NCBI RefSeq assembly: GCF_014699005.1
Contig: NZ_JACWZY010000004.1
Location: forward strand, 279,670-343,669
DNA: 64,000 bases
Reading direction: 5' to 3'
From: Spirosoma profusum
GTDB lineage: Bacteria > Bacteroidota > Bacteroidia > Cytophagales > Spirosomataceae
Program-made: the position numbers and the translations under genes
Part shown: one piece after another, positions 59,401 through 64,000 of the stretch
How positions within the stretch are numbered: position 1 is the stretch's first letter
Layout of the letters: each line of letters starts with the position of its first letter
The notes under the pieces: model-generated
What the model saw: the letters and a program-made list of their open reading frames with translations, nothing else
What the model was told of the DNA's origin: nothing
The model's database searches: none

Positions 59401-59805
59401 AGTCGACGAAGACGTAGCGTGACCCGACTGATTCGTGTCGGTTGGACTAGGCTCGCGATTCAGAATAATATAGCCACCCGATACGGCATATTGAATACGT
59501 AGCGGCCGGAGGAGTTTAACCAGTACGTCCTCCAGCGGCTGATTGTGCATGGTCAGACTCACTTTTCGATCACGAATGAGCGAGGGCGTATAGGAAAAAC
59601 GAACTTTAGCAGATTTTTCTAACTGATTCAGAATGGTCTTCAAGTCGCGCTGTTCGGCCTCAACCGTCACGGAGCGTTTGAGTAAATCCTGCGCCAAACC
59701 GTCCCGGCCGTAGGTCAAACTGGCCACTAGCACGATAAGCATCAGGGATACACTGGTTCTCATAAGGAGCGCAATCAATTTGCGTTTGGTAATCCTTTTT
59801 TTCAT
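56455..59805 (-). CDS. SusC-family TonB-dependent transporter with STN signalling domain
   Basis: The protein has 1116 residues. Signal peptide (about 1-38), STN domain (about 42-118: RSVTVEAEQRDLKTILNQLE...), carboxypeptidase-regulatory-like domain (about 148-225: GNVTDEKGQGLPGVNVVIKG), TonB-box region (EVVVVGYGTQKK), plug (about 245-350, with GDLTG and the usual IYGSRGAKGVVIVTTKRG), and a beta-barrel ending in NLSF. It imports oligosaccharides released by the exported enzymes of this locus and, through its STN domain, should signal to the FecR protein encoded upstream. A 217-bp leader with strong hairpins separates it from fecR, and susD follows after 17 bp. Confidence 0.95.
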   Translation of the reverse strand: MKKRITKRKLIALLMRTSVSLMLIVLVASLTYGRDGLAQDLLKRSVTVEAEQRDLKTILNQLEKSAKVRFSYTPSLIRDRKVSLTMHNQPLEDVLVKLLRPLRIQYAVSGGYIILNREPSPTDTNQSGHATSSSTDMAAVDMDKPVDRSVSGNVTDEKGQGLPGVNVVIKGTTRGTTSNADGSYRLNVPEGAASTLVFSLVGYTTQEIIVGTRTTLDIQLQPDNKTLNEVVVVGYGTQKKSDLTGSIASVNSAIIGRSSTTDATGALQGNVPGVVVVKNVGKPGSGYSINVRGTSSFGGSNSPLFVIDGIPTTSGLNDINPADIDKIDVLKDASATAIYGSRGAKGVVIVTTKRGKSGKTTISYDGYVGSRVPIHLPDMMDGPDYVAFRTQLFQAQGRDISRTNTAFFTPEQWANIDAGKFTDWPSLFLKNGLQMNHNLSASGGDDKTRFSLGAGFLQEDGNVSPESFKRYSFRGNVDRQISEKWKAGINFYISQDLQNQGSYEALRSAYRLPPTVSPYDNNGTPVFRVLGGDGVINPLFDRDNDIRMNRYFRAFGNIYVQLQPTQGLTLKSTFSPNYYTTRTAWFIGGLSKEGAGAGGYNKATYDNSEQLNWRWDNQAIYEADFGGVHKITATLVQSMQLERLESSGADVFNLPYNSLWYNLGSATNTTTAGVYSGPTVRSNFSLYTLTELIGRVNYSYKDKYLLTVSGTYDGSSHLAAGNQYGFFPSAAIKWRLGQENFMKTFTPVNDLSFRLSYGASGNDRIDPYTTQATLGSSVTYFGSALAQGYSPNRLANKDLTWETTQEINLGLDFSLFNNRLYGSIDVYNRDIRNILVDKNLPAPAGFNSIKANLGRLRNRGIEVGLSTINIEKGKFSWKTDYVFDANKNQIRETANGAKDDVGSLFFIGQPVQVNYDYVFDGIWQTSEADLAAKYNQKPGQVRVKDINNDGVINASDRQIIGKRVPSWTGSIGNTFRYGNLDLYVLVYSRQGEQYSSSFDASFMNYNQIYKQMNVDYWTPTNPSTTHFQPGNPGSFVNAIYYRKSDFVRVNNITLGYTFPRELLQKVNINSLRLYATATNPFLFTKYDGFDPEWTSQNTYGTAISTATYLFGVNLSF

Positions 59806-59841
59806 AATTTACCAACTGTTTTTGAGTTTAAGAAAACAAAA

Positions 59842-59959
59842 CCCTCCCCGGCTCCCCTAAAGGAGCTGCTGTTTGCCAAGACATGGAGGGAAGTAACGAC
59901 AGTCGCGGGGCAGAAATGAACATGGGTCCAAGCAGGTTCATTTTGGAAGCCCGGCGACT
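59842..59959 (-). promoter_or_regulatory. Two hairpins in the fecR-susC leader of the second locus
   Basis: AGTCGCGGGGC (59901-59911) pairs with GCCCGGCGACT (59949-59959), 10 of 11 bp, with an inner TGAAC/GTTCA pair. Nearer susC, CCCTCC (59842-59847) pairs with GGAGGG (59885-59890) around an inner GCTCC/GGAGC stem. The placement mirrors the two hairpins at 5912-5989 in the first locus, although the sequences differ. They may control read-through or mRNA stability between anti-sigma and transporter genes. Confidence 0.5.
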
Positions 59960-60022
59960 TTTTTTGGGGTTTTAATTCATCAGAATATATTGGGTTAAGA
60001 GATTAGGGACTTGTTACGTTGC

Positions 60023-61102
60023 TTATTCATCACAACCAGCACTGCTGATAACCACCTGAGTGCCATCTACTTTATAACTGGCGCCAATGGTTCGGCAGAT
60101 AATATCTAACTTGGTAAAAAACGGTTCTTCGCCCATAGGAACCGTCAACCTACAGTTTTTCATAACCGACTTGTCGTAAACAATAGACACCCCATACGCC
60201 ATTTCCAATCGGGTGAATACGTGGGCAATCGGTGTATTATCGAATTGGAAACTAACCATTTCCTGTTCCGAAGCAGATAAGACTTTAGGTTCGTTGGCTA
60301 GAGTACGGGTAATTTGCTGATTGTCAATCAGGAACGTAGCTTGCTGATTAGGAGTCAGTAGCGACGTTTCATCGATTTTTTCAGATTTATCGGTTTCCTT
60401 CATCGGGTAAACCGCCACACGTCCGGTTCGTACCACTACAGATACTTGCTTGTCTCCGGTCTGTACGTTGAAACTCGTTCCGACCACGCGGGTGACTAAC
60501 CCACCGGCATACACGAGAAAGGGGTGTTGGGGATTTTTCGTTACGTTAAAAAAAGCTTCACCCGTCAGAAACACTTCCCGGTTGGCTCGTTTGTCAAGAT
60601 CACGGGCGTAACTAACCCGGCTGTGGCTGGCCAGCGTTATCTGACTCCCATCTGGTAGCAGGACTAGCTGAGATTTATTCTGCGTATTGGCTACTTCCGT
60701 CAGTGGCAGAGTTGACGTTTTCACCAACTGATCGTAAGCGTAAGCCGATAAAGTTGATTGAGTCTGCCAGATTCCCCAGCCAATACCCAAAAGCACAACA
60801 ACCGCAGCCGCAGCCTGCCACCACTGAAAACGGTTACCTAATTGACGTATTGGTACGTCAGGTGCGGTGCTGGCCAGAATCCGGTTGATTTCCTGGGTTA
60901 ACTCAGCATCGGACAACGTACCACCTGCCAGTGTTTGCAGAATAAACGTACGGGCTTCTTCCAGGTCCGCTTTTTTATCTGGATAAGTCGTCAGTAGGTC
61001 CCGCCAAACCGCTACGTTGGGCGCAGCCCCTGCCCGAACCCACTGGACAAAATCGTCATCGATCAGAAAATCATTTACCTCATAATCCTTATACTGCTTC
61101 AT
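60023..61102 (-). CDS. FecR-family anti-sigma factor
   Basis: The protein has 359 residues with the same plan as the 4820-5905 protein: cytoplasmic sigma-binding part (about 1-90), one membrane helix (about 95-113, WWQAAAAVVVLLGIGWGIW), periplasmic FecR domain (about 140-245: LPDGSQITLASHSRVSY, LTGEAFFNVTKNPQHPF, VRTGRVAVY) and a C-terminal DUF4974 domain (about 285-355, ending TQVVISS). It should restrain the sigma factor encoded 132 bp upstream and respond to the STN domain of the downstream SusC. Confidence 0.93.
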   Translation of the reverse strand: MKQYKDYEVNDFLIDDDFVQWVRAGAAPNVAVWRDLLTTYPDKKADLEEARTFILQTLAGGTLSDAELTQEINRILASTAPDVPIRQLGNRFQWWQAAAAVVVLLGIGWGIWQTQSTLSAYAYDQLVKTSTLPLTEVANTQNKSQLVLLPDGSQITLASHSRVSYARDLDKRANREVFLTGEAFFNVTKNPQHPFLVYAGGLVTRVVGTSFNVQTGDKQVSVVVRTGRVAVYPMKETDKSEKIDETSLLTPNQQATFLIDNQQITRTLANEPKVLSASEQEMVSFQFDNTPIAHVFTRLEMAYGVSIVYDKSVMKNCRLTVPMGEEPFFTKLDIICRTIGASYKVDGTQVVISSAGCDE

Positions 61103-61234
61103 GGCTGAACACCATATCAGGGTGTATATAAGGAGGATAGAAAACGTATCAGATTATAATGAAAAAATATCAATTTTTTTTTCATTAATCGCTAACAGAC
61201 TCTTTTCTAGCGACTTACAACTAACAAATAATAA

Positions 61235-61813
61235 TTAAAGAAGGATGTAGAACGCTACGAAGAGTAGCCCCCATTGCTCGCGAAATGATTTCAGCGCCTG
61301 CGATAGCAGGTTGGTGGCTGCGGGTTTGGAGATATCCAGAACCTGAGCGATTTGATCGTTCGTCAGATTCTCATAAAATTTCAAATGAATGACCTCCTGC
61401 TGACGCTTCGATAGTTGACTGATCGATTTCTGGAGTTGCGCACGCTTATGAACATCCATTTCCTCGGCAATGATCCGGTTTTCGGCATGGTGATTATCTT
61501 CCAGTTGATTTTCACCAAAGTCGTCAGGCAGTTCACCCCACAAGGCATCTTTTTGGTGCTTCTGAAAAATGAGGTTACGAAGCGCTATGAACAGGTAGAT
61601 TTTGAGATTAGTAACAGGACCTAAAAACATCCGGCGTTCCCACAGATTGACAAACAGGTCATGCACATGATCCTTTAATTGATCACGATCTTTGAGGAAT
61701 TTGGTGCCATATTCGAACAGAGGCCGATAGTAGATACGTAACAATTCCTCGAAGGCTTTGCGGTCTCCTTCCCGAAATGACTGCCAAAGTCCTGTATCCT
61801 GTTCGACTACCAA
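61235..61813 (-). CDS. ECF-type RNA polymerase sigma factor (TTG start)
   Basis: The protein has 192 residues. Region 2 (about 25-90: YYRPLFEYGTKFLKDRDQLKDHVHDLFVNLWERR) and region 4 (about 125-180: LSKRQQEVIHLKFYENLTNDQIAQVL, then SKPAATNLLSQAL) are intact, and a hydrophobic tail (LLFVAFYILL) ends the chain. The only start that keeps the conserved WQSF segment is TTG at 61811-61813; an in-frame TAG lies seven codons upstream and the next ATG comes far inside the protein. A TTG start should lower expression. It heads the second SusCD locus (sigma, fecR, susC, susD, GH115, GH43-like, GH28), all on the minus strand. Confidence 0.9.
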   Translation of the reverse strand: MVVEQDTGLWQSFREGDRKAFEELLRIYYRPLFEYGTKFLKDRDQLKDHVHDLFVNLWERRMFLGPVTNLKIYLFIALRNLIFQKHQKDALWGELPDDFGENQLEDNHHAENRIIAEEMDVHKRAQLQKSISQLSKRQQEVIHLKFYENLTNDQIAQVLDISKPAATNLLSQALKSFREQWGLLFVAFYILL

Positions 61814-61977
61814 AAATGTAAGAGTGATGTACTAACTAATTTATCGTCAACCCAATTAAAGTACAAAAAAAGCGACAATAATTCTATTCTGGAGAAATTT
61901 CTTATTGAAGGCTATCTGCTACGCTGGTACTTTGAACCAGTTTAAACATTTAAAAATTGCCCCTAAATGAGTGGTTT

Positions 61978-62033
61978 TGTTATTCCGACGAAGGAAGAAT
62001 CTCAAGTATCCTTGCTGATGAGTAAGGATACTT
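61978..62033. repeat. Degenerate half copy of the dispersed inverted repeat
   Basis: 61978-62001 matches the arm of the 33382-33465 element at 22 of 24 bases (TATTCCGACGAAGGAAGAAT core). After it comes a shorter stem, AAGTATCCTT (62004-62013) with AAGGATACTT (62024-62033) around a 10-nt loop, but the outer right arm is lost. It lies next to the broken hydrolase gene. Confidence 0.65.
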
Positions 62034-62065
62034 TAAGGGAAGTGTGGTGATCTCCAACTGTTCGA

Positions 62066-62380
62066 CTAGCTATCATTTAAATACAATTCTGGGTTGCATT
62101 TAGAAGGCATGCGCTGCTCTCTATCCCCTTTACTTTTATAACTTCGGGAAGCCAGTTTAATGTCGGTTATGGAAGCTAATTGGGGGCTGTTTGGGTCAAG
62201 CTCGCCCTAGGCTTTCCCGCACAGTTTTTCGTAGGCACCCACCGTTGCGAACACTTTTCCCTCAAACGTAGGCGATTGTCGGCTGGTAATCTTAATACGT
62301 TTAACACGTGCCTGTGCCGCTAGAATGAATAGAAAAAAAAGGGCAATGGATAAACATAGGCTAGCTTTTATCCGGTTCAT
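62066..62380 (-). pseudogene. Truncated alpha/beta-hydrolase-domain gene with in-frame TAG
   Basis: From ATG 62378-62380 the frame gives a signal peptide (MNRIKASLCLSIALFF...) and then RVKRIKITSRQSPTFEG...VGAYEKLCGKA before TAG at 62207-62209. Reading through the TAG, the same frame continues GELDPNSPQLASITDIKLA, which is the expected continuation (GK-A-Y-G-E-x-D-P) of exported alpha/beta-hydrolase-domain proteins. The TAG therefore replaces a Tyr codon. Similarity fades after about 25 more codons and the frame ends at 62066. The catalytic part (several hundred residues) is missing, so this is a dead 5' remnant lying 116 bp after denD. Confidence 0.65.
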
Positions 62381-62496
62381 AGGGCCTAAAGGTTTAGATT
62401 GATTTGACAAGCCATGTAGATTCCTGGTCCAAGAACCAACAGACCAGGAATTGCCCATCAGTTTAAAATAGCGATGGCTATACGCTTCGCACAACG

Positions 62497-63444
62497 CTAC
62501 TGCTGATTGCTGCGGATGTATTGGATGATAAACTCATCAAAATCGGTATCGACCTTGAACCCTAGCTGGAGCGCCCTCGTATTATCGGCTGCACTAGGCC
62601 AACTCGTCACGATCCGATTGATCGCCGGGTCAGGCTGAAAGTGTACCCTTGCACGAGTCTCTTTTCCAGCAATACGTTCCAGTGAATCGAGCATTTGCTG
62701 TACAGTAACCCGAATCCCCGGTAAGTTTACCGTACGCCATGGACCAAAAGCTGCTCCGTCCAGTGTGGCTCCTGTCAAGATATTTTGAATAACGGCATCC
62801 GGACTAGATACCCAGACGGCTAGTTCTGGCGCTACGGGACAAATTGCCTGTTCTCCGTTAAGAGGTTCGCGAATGATACTGCTGACAAAGGAAGAAGCCG
62901 CCAGGTTAGGCCGACCCGCTCGCACGCAAATGGAAGGGAAGCGTAATACGCGCCCATCGATAAAGTTTTTTCGGGTGTAGTCATTGACCAGCAAATCGCC
63001 GATCGCCTTTTGGGCCCCGTAAGAGGATTGCGGAGTAACGATGGTCGAATCGGTAACCACCGCAGGCAAATCTCCTCCATATACGGCCATAGAACCCGCA
63101 AATACAAATCGGATACCCGGTCGCTGATGACGGCAGGCTTCCAATAACGCACGGGTTACATCCAGGTTCACCTTCCAACCCAGGTCAAAATCTGCTTCCG
63201 CATGGCTGCTGACGACAGCGGCCAGATGAAAAACCAGCCCGGTTTGGTCCGTAATGATGGCTTTAGCTGCACCTTCCTGGGAAAGGTCCATCTGCTGGCA
63301 GCTTATCCTGGTATCCTTCGCTGGCTTGGCAGGCATGACAATATCGACCAATACTATTTGATCAAAGACGAGCGAACTCGTCAGGAGTGCTTTTGCCAGT
63401 TGCTGCCCCAGGAATCCAGCTCCGCCTGTGATAAGTATTTGCAT
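62497..63444 (-). CDS. denD: D-erythronate dehydrogenase-like SDR/epimerase-family enzyme
   Basis: The protein has 315 residues. The Rossmann motif GGAGFLG (residues 7-13) binds NAD; the catalytic pair is in YGAQK (Tyr and Lys), with the upstream Ser in FAGSMAVYGG. Segments RVLRFPSICVRAGRPNLAASSFVSSIIREPL and VWVSSPDAVIQNI are characteristic of the DenD group, which oxidises D-erythronate to 2-dehydro-D-erythronate in a sugar-acid catabolic route. The usual partners (isomerase, kinase, aldolase) are not next to it. The downstream gene is a broken hydrolase and the upstream one an IS630 remnant, so the gene appears stranded. A different sugar-acid or nucleotide-sugar substrate remains possible. 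Confidence 0.78.
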   Translation of the reverse strand: MQILITGGAGFLGQQLAKALLTSSLVFDQIVLVDIVMPAKPAKDTRISCQQMDLSQEGAAKAIITDQTGLVFHLAAVVSSHAEADFDLGWKVNLDVTRALLEACRHQRPGIRFVFAGSMAVYGGDLPAVVTDSTIVTPQSSYGAQKAIGDLLVNDYTRKNFIDGRVLRFPSICVRAGRPNLAASSFVSSIIREPLNGEQAICPVAPELAVWVSSPDAVIQNILTGATLDGAAFGPWRTVNLPGIRVTVQQMLDSLERIAGKETRARVHFQPDPAINRIVTSWPSAADNTRALQLGFKVDTDFDEFIIQYIRSNQQ

Positions 63445-63575
63445 CGATGTAAATTTGGCTATCGTATGCTAAAGGAAAAAGCGTGATTAAACTCCTGATG
63501 ATTCAGAAAAGTGGGCTAGCTATAACCTGACACTTTATTGGCTGATTTGTATTGGTTAACAGTCTATTTAAGGGG

Positions 63576-64000
63576 TTAAGCAAAATTAATGGTGTATTCT
63601 TGGCCGACCTGACTCAGAATCCGCTCGACCGCTTTACGCAGGCTTTGGCTGCTGGCATAATCCGCCAACCTCAACCACTCATGCTTCAAGCGATGCCAAA
63701 GAATCTCGATCAAATTCAACTCCGAGCCATAGGCAGGCAGATATTGCAAATACACCTGCTGAGTGGCCCAATGTTTTTGGCGAGCCATCACTTCGGCACT
63801 CCGATGGAAACTGACATTATCCAGCACCAACACCGGTTTGCCCTGGGGTGGACACTGACGAATCCAATCATCGACAAAGTGGATAAAGGCCTGAGCCGTC
63901 GTGGGGCCACTATAGCTGTAAGCTTGTAGGCGATTCTCTAGCGTCAGAAAGCCCGCCACCGTGAAGCCCTGGCCTCGCTGGGCAGGTAAACTGACGGGCA
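63576..64000 (-). mobile_element. IS630-type transposase, C-terminal part (5' end outside window)
   Basis: The frame runs from the right edge (PAQRGQGFTVAGFLTLENR) to its stop at 63576, about 141 codons visible. It has the DDE_3 core of IS630 transposases: VLVLDNVSFHRS with the second catalytic Asp and YGSELNLIEILWHRLK with the catalytic Glu. The first Asp and the helix-turn-helix lie beyond the window. No terminal inverted repeat could be fixed in 63445-63575, so the element's end is not defined and intactness cannot be judged. Confidence 0.85.

Noticed and set aside
61159..61186. A/T-only stem in the sigma-fecR gap as a terminator
   Set aside because: The stem has almost no GC and weak pairing; low-complexity A and T runs explain it.

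Overview
The window looks like Bacteroidota DNA, most likely a Cytophagales member close to Spirosoma. The grounds are two ECF sigma/FecR/SusC/SusD loci, a permease of the PadR-linked FtsX/MacB type, giant secreted FG-GAP, CARDB and Rhs proteins, and start sites without clear Shine-Dalgarno sequences. The genus is an inference; no search was run. No tRNA, rRNA, CRISPR array or replication origin was seen.

Layout. 1-3353 (-) is the 5' part of a large secreted FG-GAP repeat protein that runs off the left edge. 3354-4115 holds no intact gene: an 18-bp direct repeat and decayed coding fragments. 4116-13463 (+) is a sigma/anti-sigma/SusC/SusD locus ending in a glycerophosphodiester phosphodiesterase-like gene and a sulfatase, with no glycoside hydrolase. 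13544-28533 (-) is cassette A: a 3095-residue beta-helix/CARDB giant followed by an Rhs protein fused to an Ig-repeat module. 28534-33500 is a spacer with a PadR regulator, an ABC permease, a CPBP protease, a tiny membrane protein and a perfect 36-bp inverted repeat. 33501-48389 (-) is cassette B. It has the same parts as separate genes: beta-helix protein, CARDB giant, Rhs protein with a distinct C-terminal tip, a probable immunity gene, and the Ig-repeat protein. 48664-61813 (-) is a second sigma/FecR/SusC/SusD locus with GH115, GH43-like and GH28 enzymes, probably for an acidic plant polysaccharide. 61978-64000 (-) holds a half copy of the dispersed repeat, a nonsense-broken alpha/beta hydrolase gene, a denD-like dehydrogenase and the 3' end of an IS630-type transposase.

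How it works together. In each SusCD locus the STN domain on SusC should signal ligand uptake to FecR, releasing the sigma factor to switch on the operon. The two inward-facing loci flank the Rhs/CARDB cassettes, which are the most novel part. The cassettes are collinear paralogues whose domains are fused differently. In cassette B an AT-rich toxin-like tip overlaps its putative immunity gene by 4 bp. The pentamer TACGT/ACGTA is about five times commoner than chance in a sampled stretch, falls in all reading frames, and is nearly absent from the AT-rich tip, marking that tip as foreign.
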